Shown here in pieces: positions 1 to 11,860 of a DNA stretch of 64,000 bases. The stretch comes from Planococcus citri (taxonomy: Eukaryota > Arthropoda > Insecta > Hemiptera > Pseudococcidae). The stretch lies in the NCBI RefSeq assembly GCF_950023065.1, contig NC_088678.1, positions 46,614,580 to 46,678,579 on the forward strand, written 5' to 3'. The position numbers were made by a program, and so were the translations under genes. The number at the start of each line of letters is the position of its first letter. Within the stretch, counting starts at the first letter, position 1. The notes below the pieces were generated by a model. The model saw only the letters and a program-made list of their open reading frames with translations, was not told the origin of the DNA and did not search any database.

Positions 1-610
1 GTTGGAGGAGCTTTAGGTTGTCACTTTTTGTCTTAGAATTCGAAATGAAGATGTAAAAGATACATGATGCAAGGATGCAACATTGTACCTATCTACATAT
101 TATCTTTGAAGGCGTTGAGAATTGAGATGAAAATGATGAAAATTCAAAATCAAAGTAAGTAAAGTACCGAGGAAGTACAACGTCCAACGAACTGCTGGAA
201 TGCTGGAACCTATGGTTATTTACAAAAATGAAAATGAAAATGACTTAGAGCCTGAAACTAGAAAAGTATAATAAGTAAATTATACAATATAGTTGTTGTT
301 ATACAGAAAAAAATGAATTTGAGGATCAAAAATTCAAAACAAACATTCAAGCAATCAAAGTATTCAAAGTTAACTAAACTTCGGCGAGGGAAAGGAAAAC
401 AGAATGAAATATATCCAAGAAAGCCTCAAATCCATTTTCATTTTTCCTTTCCTTTTTGTTTGATGTTTCATGTTTGATCCGGTTTGATCTGAATTATTTT
501 TAATTTTTTTTTAAAAAGTGAAAAAGTGAAACTTCCGATGTTATGTTTAGTTGATTTTTTCATCGCCAGAATCGCTCTCTACCACTCAACTCATTACAAT
601 AAAATGATCC
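1..610. other. Intergenic, no gene seen
   Basis: AT-rich sequence with poly-A and poly-T stretches. No open frame of note and no recognisable RNA gene. It ends where the left 34-bp terminal repeat begins. Confidence 0.5.
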
Positions 611-2790
611 GCATGTATCCAAACCCTCACACATTAGAGCACCTCCTAGCGAAAAGTATGGAAAATATCGTTCTCCGCTGAATGCGACCACCCTAGAGCA
701 TTTTTATCACTTATCCTATTAAGGCTCTATATAAAGTGGGTGAGCGCATCGGCCATTTTGTTCCCTGAGTGATAACGGACTAGTAAGTATAGATACAATT
801 TCTCACGTAAAAAATGCAATTTTCTCGATAGTTCGCGAGTCCGGGTGAACTTACGTGTAGTCTCAAATTAAAGACAATAAAATTTCCTATCGATCGATGT
901 TAAATTTTGATCATTTCATGAAAAAATAACGACTTTATGAATACTTCAATTTTACTGATTTCTGCGTACTACGTACGTCGTCTTTAAACTAAAAATACTC
1001 GAAATTTTCAGTGGACGCATAGGTATTTTAATACAGCAAAATGTTCGTAATTGTATCCTTTTTAAAATGGTTGTTTACCGAAAGCTCTACATGCAACCCT
1101 TCAAAAGTTTTCGAAGTTGAAAGTTGGGAAAACAAGCTGCGGATGGTAAGTACTGAACTTTGAACTAATATTACTCGAAATTTTCAGTGGACACGTAGGT
1201 ATTTTAATACATCAAAATGTTCGTAATTGTATCCTTTTTAAAATGGTTGTTTACCGAAAGCTCTACCTTCAACCGTTCAAAAGTTTTTGAAGTTCAAAGT
1301 TGCGGAAAGTGGCCAAATTGTGTTATCACTGTTATCAGTCACTTAGTTTTGATCAGTATTTTACTTTCCGCAACTTTGATCTTCAAGATCTTTTGAACGA
1401 TGAGAGGTAGAACTTTCGTTATAAGCTCATTTTAAAGACGATAAAATTACGAACATTTTGCTGTATTAAAATATCCATGTGTCCGTTGAAAATTTTGAGT
1501 AAAATTTGTTCAAAGTCAAATACTTACTGCCCGAGTGCCCGCAGCTGATTTTCGCAACTTTCAACTTCGAAAACTTTTGAACGGTTGCATGTAGAGCTTT
1601 CGGTAATAGCTCATTTTAAAGAGGATAAAATAACGAACATTTTACTGTAATAAAATACCTATGTGTCCACTGAAAATTTCGAGTATTTTTACTTTAAAGA
1701 TGACGTACGTAGTATGCAAAAATCAGTAAAATAGAAATATTCATAAAATCGTTATTTTTACGCGAAATGATCAAAATTTAACATCAATCGATAGGGAATT
1801 TTATTGTCTTTAATTTAAGACTGCATAACAGTTCACCCAAACTCGCGAACAATTTAAAAAATTGCATTTTTTACATAAGAAATTGTATGCATAATTACTG
1901 GTTCGTTATCACTTCAGGGAACAAAATGGTGGATGCGCTCACCTGGTTTATATAGAGCCCTAATCCTATGTCCGATGCTGCGTTTTACTTTACAGTGTAT
2001 ACAAATTAAGTCACCAGCTGACCTGCAATGGAATTTACTTAATTAATTTCGATTTTCGATAGAAGGAAATGATTATTAATAAAACTGTGGATAATAATAT
2101 CATTTCGTGGTGTTCTTCCTTTGAAAAGAATAATACTCCTCCAAATAGAGAGCAAAATAATGGTCAGCAAGTAGGGTTTTTGTTTTTTCAACTTCTAAGT
2201 TCTACGTACATCAGTACATCACCCCATGTCTTTCACTTCGATCAAAGTACAAATATTTAGCAATTAGCATCACAAATGGCGAACAGTACTGCTTCTTTCA
2301 GTTGATGTATCGAACGAATTTAGCGGAAATATTACGCCAACTACGAGTACAGTAATCTATAATTTCAATAGTTCAATATATTATATATAATAATATGTAC
2401 CTATAAACGGCCAAGTGCAACAATAGCTGAGTACCTTTTCCTCCTGGTAAACTTCATTTAATAATCTACGTAATATTTCGATAATTTTGATTCATTGGTT
2501 GCGTAGTGTAAAATAGAATAGAATAGTAGCCTAAATTTGAGTATTTCGAGTGTAAAAAAAATTATAACTTCGCTGTTTCATAGCAATAATTATTACGTGT
2601 GTAGGCTATCATTGAAAATTTTCGAGTCTATAAAATAAAATAATTAATAATTTCGCACGCAAGTTGCTGTAAAGTAAAAATAATTTGTGTTATGATTTAT
2701 GAATTATGAAGTTATGATAAGAACTTGAATCACGTTTCTGAACGTTCGTTCAGTGAAGGTGCTCTAATGTGTGAGGGTTTGGATATATGC
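611..2790. mobile_element. Element bounded by 34-bp terminal inverted repeats
   Basis: Positions 611-644 and 2757-2790 are reverse complements over 34 bases with one mismatch (core atccaaaccctcacacatta). They enclose about 2.2 kb that contains the separate foldback repeat at 722-1962 and no transposase-like reading frame; the only open frame inside is 63 codons at 2069-2260. This fits a non-autonomous DNA transposon or MITE-like element, perhaps carrying a second element inside it. I could not identify a clear target-site duplication, so the superfamily is not assigned. Confidence 0.6.
722..1962. repeat. Long imperfect inverted repeat (foldback)
   Basis: The left arm (about 722-1335) is the reverse complement of the right arm (about 1348-1962) at roughly 85-90 percent identity by eye, with the centre near 1342. 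Each arm contains two direct copies of a subrepeat of about 160 bases with the phrase accgaaagctctac, so the whole carries two direct plus two inverted copies. Both outer ends carry tctatataaa followed by gagcgcat and a block ending in attttgttccctga, so each arm starts with a TATA-like word facing inward. There is no coding capacity. The transcript of such a unit would fold into a long hairpin. Confidence 0.75.
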
Positions 2791-3067
2791 AAATGGCATA
2801 GGCCACCAAACTGAACCATTTCATTCCGAGAAAATGTGTTTATTTTCGAACAGTACACATCATTAGAAAATTGAAGATCGAAGTTCGGTAAATTTCCCCA
2901 GCTGAAATATGTTGTGATTTAATTTTAAATTTGCTGTTTATTATATTTTGAAAATTCCCTGCACATGCGTTTCAAACAATGAATCACTGTTTCCGTACCA
3001 CTTACGTTTCGATGTACCGTTAGTCGCGGAAAGAATTTGAACTTTATCGGTGTTACATCAGCGGAAC

Positions 3068-3097
3068 ATGGAATCGTTTTACGTGGCTCCGCCTTGA
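3068..3097 (+). promoter_or_regulatory. Upstream ORF 1 in the bZIP gene leader
   Basis: An ATG at 3068 opens a nine-codon frame (MESFYVAPP) that stops with TGA at 3095-3097. If transcription starts upstream of this point, ribosomes would meet it before the main start at 3219. The same segment contains ACGTGGC (3081-3087), close to the CrebA/unfolded-protein-response element core on the opposite strand. The transcription start is not visible, so whether this lies in the mRNA is an inference. Confidence 0.35.
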
Positions 3098-3205
3098 TAT
3101 TTTTATAAAATTAGTGATATTTTATAAGTTTTCATAACAGCTGTAGTGGTATTTTAACAAAATATACTATATCTGCGTGTGATAAAGTATCACCCAAGTG
3201 CACAT

Positions 3206-3211
3206 ATGTGA
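3206..3211 (+). promoter_or_regulatory. Start-stop upstream ORF (ATGTGA)
   Basis: ATG at 3206-3208 is followed directly by TGA at 3209-3211, seven bases before the main ATG at 3219. Such minimal upstream ORFs are known in other systems to stall or divert scanning ribosomes. No intron boundary is visible between it and the main start, so it is probably in the mature leader. Confidence 0.45.
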
Positions 3212-3218
3212 AATTACC

Positions 3219-5846
3219 ATGTCGGAGATACTAAACCTGGACATGTTTTTCGATTCAGATAATCTACTTCTGAATTTCGATAAAGATGATCTAAAACCGA
3301 AGAAGAAAGATAAACAAGATGTAAGTACGGTGTTTCACCAATATAATCATAATCCTCACTCGAAATAAAATAAACAATTATCACTTTTATTCAGGTTGAA
3401 AATTTGGAACTGTTTGATTTGGACTTCTTGAATTCAATTCTAAAACCTAACGCTGATGAATGCTCACCGTTCGATCAGTTGCTATTCCCCAATGATAACG
3501 AAATAGTGAATGAATCCGGACATGAATGCAGTTCTGATAGTGGTAAGAAATCATGATGCTAAATAAAGAAATCTTTGTTAATTGTTTCAATATGGCACTT
3601 ACGTAACTGTTACGTTTTAGGTCTATCTTGTGAACAACAATTTTCACCTACAAGAACCGATGAAACTGAAGATTCTTTAGTGAATGATTTCCTGAATTCC
3701 GACGATGTCCAAGTGACAGATGTAAAGATATTTCCTTTTCAAGATAATTCCTCAGATGAGAGTATCGTTACATTGCATGAGTCGTGTGATATAAACGAAG
3801 TACAGTTCGACGCAGTCGAATTTGTCAAAGAAGAGGTTGTGGAATGTGAAGAAATTCCAATTTCAAATGTTTCTTCTCCGGATTCAGATTCAAGTAACTC
3901 AATCTTGAATTTATTTTTCACATAGTTCGACGTAAAGTTTCATATTTGTATGATTTTTTAGATTCTGCCAACGAAATCTATGTAATTACCGATGATAATG
4001 ATACAATGGACGAAAGTACTCAACCGGAAAGCCCTGTTCTTAAGTCTTTTCCCACTTTGCGCGTTGTTAAGGTAAGAAGTACGCTAATTGGAGTGCATAA
4101 AGGTTGAATATTGTTAACTTTCATAACGTTTCATGATTTATAGTTTAATGATCCTGCATCTCAAACTAGAATAATTAAAAGATTCAAAACTCTAAACCAC
4201 GCTCAACTACAAGGCAATCGAGGTAAAAGGAAATTATCAGATGACCTCGTATCCGAAGAAGGAGCTAGTGACGATTCTGATTTCATATATCCTAGGCTTC
4301 ACCTTACACGTGAGTAGTTAATTTTCTATTAAAATGATATCATTTACTTCAAACATGTAATTAACCGATAAAAAGTTTCTTCATTCGTAAACATTACGTC
4401 ATCAATTATTTTTTCCGAGTATTAAATTTATTTTGAAATGTTACACAGCTGAAGAACAAAAACTAGCAGCGAAGGAAGGTATCAAATTACCAACTCATTA
4501 CCCTCTTACAAAGATAGAAGAACGAGAATTGAAACGAATTCGAAGAAAAATTCGTAACAAGATTTCTGCTCAGGATTCTCGTCGTCGTAAGAAAGAATAC
4601 GTTGATGGCTTGGAAGAGAGGTAATTTGAAAGTGGTATACAAAGTTTTGTTTTTTTTTATCAAGTGTTTTCTCATCTCATAATTTATCTATTTTTAGAGT
4701 TAAACGTTGTTCTGAAGAAAATGCTCATTTAATGAAGCGAATTAAAACGTTACAAAGTCAGAACGTATCATTAGCAGCCCAAGTTCGTAAGCTGCAAGCA
4801 TCTTTGGCCCGTTGCTCTGGTCAGACAGCTCAACCAAGCACGTGTCTTTTGGTACTTATCATGTCACTCGCTCTTGTTTTGGCTCCTACCATGAGAAATT
4901 CGCCGTTGAATTCGGAGAACAACGAAGACGAAGGAATATCACTAAGCGAAGATGGCAGTACCACTTCGTTGAATGCTGGTTAGTATTTCATAGTGAAAGT
5001 AGCTTACACGTGGAGTGAATTGATGGAAGATTTTCAAATATTCGTCTTCAGTAAAATTGATAAAAGTTTTTAAAACGATGAAAAAAAAAAAAACGTTCAA
5101 GGCGAGGTTCAGTATTACAAAATTTGTTCTGGAGGTTATTCATTAGCAAAATTCGAATTTCGACTTCGGAAAAATTTTCTTTGAAACATGCTTTCAAAAA
5201 ATATGTTCGTTGCCAAATCACCAATCCCCCATACTTGCTTTGCTCATAATTTCATCGTGATTGGTAAACTCGTCGTGTTCTACTTCTGAAATAGACACGA
5301 ATGGTTTTTGTTTGCGTGGATCAATATTTCAATAAGAGATTATTTTGTAAACATTTTCAAATTGTTCGAGATGTTTCGTTTGAAATGGAAAAACATAGTT
5401 GTACGATCTAAAAAAACATCCTATCGTGATGAGCATATTTTTAAAATTTGTATTTTGTTACAGGTCATTCAAGAAACTTACTATTCTCGCATAAAGCCCA
5501 CGAAGGCCAATGCAATTTGGATGAAGAAGCCAAAACTTTGACCGAACAGTTGGAAAACATGCAACTACCCAATTCCAACTTATTGAGCGGTTTGTTGGAT
5601 ATGTTAAAAACGAAGATTGGTAAAGAAAATACCTTACTAAAGGATCATGATTACTTCCGACCCCGTAAACGGGCTGGCTCCATTTTGGAGGGCGACGAGT
5701 CCCGTTTACCAGCTAAAATTTCCGCATCTAAACTCGCCCTTAACGCTGAAAACATACTAAATTCCATCATCTTGGAAAACACCAATAATAAAACAGGACA
5801 ATTGAATACAAAAGAACCAGTCGTTATTGATCTGTTGTCAGAATAA
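3219..5846 (+). CDS. CrebA: CREB3/CrebA-family membrane-bound bZIP transcription factor
   Basis: I assembled eight exons with GT-AG boundaries and matching phases: 3219-3320, 3395-3542, 3621-3893, 3962-4071, 4144-4309, 4449-4620, 4698-4978 and 5464-5846 (1635 bases, 544 residues). The N-terminal 265 residues are acidic (for example ELFDLDFL at 39-46) with a SUMO-like VKEE at 152-155. Residues 280-324 match the family signature: THYPLTK, then the basic region RRKIRNKISAQDSRRRKK (298-315). A leucine zipper follows (321, 335, 342, 349, 356). Residues 371-388 form one membrane segment, then a lumenal tail with RNLL (421-424), which fits the site-1-protease RxxL rule. Family members sit in the ER, are cleaved in the Golgi, and activate secretory-pathway genes. 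The start has a good context (taccATG). The split from vertebrate CREB3L paralogues is family knowledge; CrebA is the insect name. Confidence 0.9.
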
Positions 5847-6378
5847 AACTCATGTTAAATTTTTTTCAGTTGCAGTATACCGACAGTTTTGTCAATTAGG
5901 CTGTACACAGCTTTTTGTTGTCCGATAATTTTTAATGACCTTTTTTTTTTCTTTTACATTTTAGTTAACGATGCAATAGTATTCGGTGACGCCCCGTTCT
6001 GTATAAATGCTTATAAAGCGAATAGCTTTTCTATTTATGTTAAGATTGTTGAAGATATTGCAATAGTACGTGAGTATTTTGGGTTTTTACTTTCTAAGTT
6101 TGTATAGTATTCCTTTTCCTTCTCTGTTGTTTTTACAAAACTACCTGTCTTTAGGATAAGTTATATCTAAATCTATCATTACTCAGAATTCAAGTAATTG
6201 ACGCATTTAAAACCAAATTATTTTTCAAGGTGTGGTATATATGGCGATATATACAATGTGGAATTTCTTATAATGTGATAAACAGCACAACTATAATGCA
6301 TACGAAGTAATTTTACGTTGAATTGATAAAAGCTAAGCGTTATGCATGTTTCACGACATATAGGCCTTGTGCCTGTAG

Positions 6379-6384
6379 AATAAA
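6379..6384 (+). terminator. Candidate polyadenylation signal of the bZIP gene
   Basis: AATAAA about 530 bases after the stop codon, followed by a GT-containing stretch. Another AATAAA overlaps the stop codon itself (5843-5848) and is an unlikely alternative because it would leave almost no 3' untranslated region. Confidence 0.35.
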
Positions 6385-6399
6385 AGTTTGCATATAATG

Positions 6400-8440
6400 A
6401 TACGCTAGTGTTACAGAATGCTTAATATTTCCTATATTAAAGCGAATTATTTACGACATTTATGGATTATGTGTATTTTTCTTTTGTTTTTTTCGTAATT
6501 TTATAGGTACGCAGAATGAATAACGATCAAGATACAGTTGCGGAAAACAGTAAACACTCGCGTATTCGGTTTTATCAAAATTTATTGGCGTACCCAACAA
6601 CAGGTATTTTTCAATTGTATAAATTGTACTGTCTGTTGAGCAGATTTTTTCAAAATTGCCGGGTTGCTAACGAGCTCAAGGCCGCCGGTAAAACATATAG
6701 TAGTATAAATAAGACTGCGTAGAGTCCACAGAAGCAACCAATGAACGTGATGCAGGTTGATTTTATTATTGACAGAATTTGTTGAGTTGAGTATGTGGCA
6801 TGAATTCGGATACAATCGTCGATACTATTAAGATATGAAATTCACGTGTTACGAAACAGATTAGATATAAAGTACCGGTGCACAATCCGGTTTTGAAATA
6901 TGTACATACTACAATTCGAAGCTAGGAAACGAAATAACGGTACTTTCTGGTTATTAGGTACCCTATTCTATCCTAATGTTTCAATGACCGGCGTTTTTAA
7001 AAATTATTCGTTTGGCAGCTTTCCTCCATGTTGCGTTGAATTTTAATGAATTGGGTGCTCATTACTTGTATTATCAATACTATTAATGTTTTGTTACCAG
7101 TTGCTATTTTAATTTCAATGCACTCATCATTATCGTACATGGTTCTTCCGCATTTAGTTCTACATCTTTCTATTATTTTTTTTCAATTTTAAATCTTGAA
7201 AGTGCTTTTTAATGGCCGAAATTTCTCCCAATCTAGAATGAACCGAAGAATTTATTGAAGGGGGGAAAAGAAAAAAATCGAGGAGTTCTAAGTTCAACTG
7301 TTCGCCTATTTTTTTCTAACTTTAAACGCGTTATAATATTATAAATTTTTTTTCAATTCTAAAATTTTCCCAAATGAATTTTAATTTTGCTATTTTGTAA
7401 AACGATTGAATTTATCGCCTTTTTTGATTTTTTACATGCGTCTCCCGAAAGAAAAAGGTTTTATTCTTGAAAGAGGAGGGGGGGGGGATTTTATTTGTCA
7501 AAACTGAAAAATTGAATGGCATCGAAAAGTGAACTCAAAATAATTTCTCAAACGCACATTTTTTTATGGGCTAGTTTCCATATTTAATTTTTAAAAGTTG
7601 AAAATTTCATCTTTCTTTTTAGTCGAATCAACTCCCTTTTCTTGGCTTGGACACCTACCTTGTGAAAAAAAAATGAGAAAGTACAAGTACCTACCTAGTA
7701 CCTATACCTACCCTAGTGTGTTTGGTAACTTTTTAGTGATTCAGTCATTTGATTTGAAGTCACTTTATCCAATAATCAATTGTTCAATAAAATCCAGCTA
7801 GGTACTTTGATTAGGTTAACTTTGAATGAATTTCTCCTTAAATTTTGAAATAATGTTTTGGTTTCGAACGAATGCGTTGAATTCTTCCATTTATTCATGA
7901 TTATGGGGCAGATTGATGAATTTTTAAAATAATTTTCGGCATGAAATTCTTTTAAAAAAATTCAGAATTATACTTACTTACAGCAGATTACCTAGGCGAT
8001 TTTATGAACTTTTGACTGAACATAAAATGAAGCAATTCTTCATTTTGCTCAAATTTTTTTTCATTTTGAATGTCAATTGGTTTTTTGGTCATCATTTTGA
8101 AATTCCGAACAATTTTTAATCAGAAAAGTTCAAAGATTTTTTTCATCTGCAGATGGGTCTCGATTACCAACAAAAAAGTTTTCTATTTTTTGGTCACCCT
8201 ATAGGTATAGTTTTTCATTGAATCGAGAAGTAATGATAGTTGTTCTGAAAAAAACTTTTGTTACCTTACGCTGTGTTCAAATTTTTACTCTCTGGTCTCG
8301 TATGTGATTTGGTAGTCAAATTGCTTCAACCTACGTACGTCGATAGAATTTCCTTCCAAGATCTGTCTCCAAAGAAGTTAAAAGTTTATCGAGATTGATC
8401 CACCGGAACGATTTTGTTATTTCGCTGTAGCAAAAAACAC
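6400..8440. other. Intergenic, no gene seen
   Basis: AT-rich with homopolymers, including a G run near 7480. The open frames here (for example 6516-6722 and 7598-7801) are short, lack convincing codon structure and have no recognisable motif. Confidence 0.5.
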
Positions 8441-8447
8441 GTGCGAA

Positions 8448-9945
8448 ATGAAGTCAAGTTCAGTTCCATTATTTTTTCCATCTAAGCAAATTAACATCAT
8501 TAAAGAATCAGTCAAGTTGAAAACGTTGATAAGTAAGTTCGTGACCTTCGTATCTGATAAGGTCTCGATGAAAATATGGAAAATCATAATTTACATTATT
8601 TCACTTTTTGCACGTTTTGATTCGAACGAGTGCACCGTGGCTTCGCGTATAAAATAGATGTAAATTTAGATTGACCGTAGTTGTTAATTGATAATGACCT
8701 GGGTGAATGGTGGATGTGTTTTCTATAAACAATAAACCTCTCCAAGGAATTATCCAATTACCCCAATGTTGGTTTTACACTTTATTCGTTTAGATAGAAA
8801 TTATAAACTTCGACGCAGATAATTGAGTCTTATTTTATACAGATTATTGCTATTGGTATTATTGATACAACACTTAGGTATTGCTTCTGGGTAGTTCACT
8901 TTTAAAATCTTCGAGTAAGTTTTCATGTTTAAAGATGGATGTAAACATGATGACAGTTTTATAACGTTAATTCTCACTGTGTTGCTATATCTACGAGTCG
9001 AAAGAAAAATCAGTTCTTTCTCAGATTTCATTCACTTAGCTGAGGATGAAGGAAAACATTGCTTGTGAGCTGAGCCTACTTGATGTTTCAGGCGAAACTT
9101 CCAATGTGGCAAATGTTTTCGAGCGAAAAACGTTTTATTTTCTGAAAGCAGCGGTATTCTAAGGCTTATAGTTGTTTCTTCCAAAAGAAAATAGATTTTG
9201 TATTTTCTTGGATGTGCATACTTTTTTTTTGTCAAATCAATAACGACGACGTTGTGAACATAAAATAAGTAGGTACTTACTTCAAGTCTTCAAATAATTA
9301 ATTGATTGATGTAAAAAAAGTATTAGGTAGGTATATTTCTTTGCAATTGTCCAAATTCTAACAATGATTTTGGAAAATTACATTTTTCCTCCTGTATGTT
9401 CATACCTGTAACTTTTCACTAGAGGAAAATTTCCCTTTCAGTTTCAACCCGATTGTAGGTGGATTTATACCTACTAAAGCCTAAAGGCCTTAACTTCAGA
9501 CGGAATAAAAACAAAAGTGAAAGTTCTTATTGAAATTTGAAGTCGAACACTCGAGAAATTTGAACAATTTGTTTGTTACTTTTTTTTTGTTCTGCGTTTT
9601 ATTTAAATTTTTTTATTCATTTTTTTCTTAAAATATACCTACCTACTTCACGTATATCTTGCTCGAACTTTAATTTTAAGTCAAAAGCCATCGTGTTCAT
9701 AAAATTACAATTTTTTGTTTCATTTTTCAGAGAAAAAAGAAAACACTCGGAAGGAAAGACGCGCAGACGAAAAAGTAAGCAGGAAAATTCGAAAGGAAAG
9801 CGGCAAAAATAATAAAGGAAAATCACCGAAACAGCAAACGCGCTTTCCAAGGCACAGAAAGGTTAGCGAAATTAAATTATACACTTATTCAGAAATATCG
9901 TCGGTCGCGTTTATGTATTATTACGTTATTTTGCGGCGGAATTAA
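8448..9945 (+). CDS. Possible two-exon small basic protein
   Basis: I do not recognise this. ATG at 8448 opens a frame to 8532, where a textbook donor (A/GTAAGT) follows. A polypyrimidine tract ending in TTTTTCAG precedes 9731, and the phases agree: the single leftover base plus AG makes a lysine codon. Exon 2 (9731-9945) is strongly basic, with Lys/Arg clusters such as RKERRADEK and RHRK, then a hydrophobic end before the stop at 9943-9945. AATAAA words lie near 9991-10010. The joined product would be about 99 residues with the basic block in the middle. A third exon is possible, because a donor-like AAG/GTTAGC lies at about 9861. Phase agreement alone has a one-in-three chance, so this is weak. 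Confidence 0.2.
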
Positions 9946-9989
9946 TAGTGATTGGTATTATGGTGTTAATTTTTAACAATTACGCCGAA

Positions 9990-11860
9990 CAAATAAATAT
10001 TTGTAAGAATAAAAAAGAACGAACGTTCCCTTCCTCTGTCCCATTACTAGTCTGGTTCGTAAAAAAAAAAAAAAAGGAAAAAAGGTGACCTAAAGGCCAA
10101 AAGCGACCGTGTATATGAATCTTTTGAAAATGTAGCAAACATTTTTGAACCCTTTATCAAATAAAATGTTACTGTAATTCTCAAGTGGCAATGAGCCATC
10201 AGTAGCAGATGGCGAATCTCTCATTATACCGGTCAGTTTAAACTACTATTGCCAACAGTTTTTCTTTTCTCGACCAAACGTTCATCTTGGCCGAATATAA
10301 TGTGTAGTTTGCCATGCTCGCTTTTCTAATATTAGTACTTGACCCATATAGCACGTATATGTAAGCCTTTTCTATCATATTTGGTATTTTTAATTGAAAT
10401 CTGCAGGTTCTTGACTTCGGCGCATGTTTGCTCGTTTGGTCGAATACTTTACATTGTATGCGGTATAGACTTCACCTACCTTTACTTATGTGTAGGGTGT
10501 AGTAACTGCTAATCTGAAATATGTGAGGGTACCAAGTACGTTTAATCAGTTAAATGGTACTTGAAATTTTTCCTCTTATGTTAATCGACTTATATCGCAG
10601 ACATTGCCTGTTTTGAGTGATTAACGAAGCGCGTTTTTACCATAGGTAATTAACTTCTAGAAGTTACTCGATCGAATGTGTGGGAAGAATTGTATAACAG
10701 TAGGTTCCACTCATTGTAATTGCACCGTATTCGGTTAATAGAATTAGCTAAACTTCGAAATTGTTGAAAAAAATCACGAAATTTCGGCAAAATTTAGCAA
10801 AAAATGGATGAAAAAGTGTTTGAAACGTGTTGGAATTACGTACATAAAAACACAAAATAAAGATTTAAAGCTTTAGTAAAATTTGGCAAAAGTTGATGGA
10901 ATTCTGTAAAATTTTATGCATACTTAATGTACAAAATAGTGTTCAAAACATATTAAAAGACTAAAAATAACTAGAAAACGGAAAAAGTATTCAAATCAAC
11001 TTTTAAAAGCTCCCAAAAGTGTTGAAATTTCAGCAAAATTTGGCGTTTTATGTGTTTTTATTGCATTAGTTAATAGAATAATTCGGTTTGATCAAATTTT
11101 GTTTTGTTTTTCATAGAAGATAAGATAGATCCGAGTTTTTTAATTTTTTTTTTTTGAAATTCCCAGTAGATTACAGACTGTTAGAATTGAAAAAAAGAAG
11201 AAGAAGAAAAGTTAGAGAACACTTTTCAAAAATTTTTGATTTCCATAACCAATGTGAAAACATAAAAGAATTAAAATTAATGAGATTCTAAAACAAAATT
11301 TCAAATGTTCCCACCAGAATCGCTCCAAATCACTTCATTTACAAGAATAACCTTCCTCGGTCTCAAAACCATGTTGGTCTGAAATAAGTTTTCAAAAACT
11401 CGTTTTTAGAAAATACCTATAGAGCTACACTGAAGCAAAATGGGATCGTAAATGGCCCAATTCAGATGAGAATTATTTAGAGGAATAATTCCTACCTAAA
11501 AATTGAGAATTTTCGAAAAAAATTTCATTCAATCTTTTTATTTCATTTTTTTCAATTCTGAGGGCTCTGCATAGAAAAATCAACAGTTTTACCTATCTAT
11601 TTAGGAGGTGAATGGAAATTTTTTCTCGGTACTTTGTTACATTTATGGAGGATTTTCGTAAAAAAATTGAAAATGTTTCAATTTTCTTTCATTTTTAAAA
11701 ATTTTCTCTCATCTGTGGGGGGATGAGTCCTGAACAAATCGTTGACAAAAATCACTTGGGAGACCGCTAGTAGTATTCTTTCAAAAAAAAAAAAAAAAAA
11801 AAAAATTACCCACCTTATCCTATTTAAAGCAATTATGAATCCTGAGTTGAGAACTTTTAA
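9990..11860. other. Intergenic, repeats only
   Basis: AT-rich sequence with purine runs (for example 11190-11215) and a run of about twenty A near 11786. No gene or RNA is supported. Confidence 0.5.

Noticed and set aside
5889..6722. Further coding exons after the bZIP stop codon
   Set aside because: The frames at 5889-6107 and 6516-6722 are not joined in phase to the gene, which already ends with a complete lumenal domain; they are read as 3' untranslated or intergenic.
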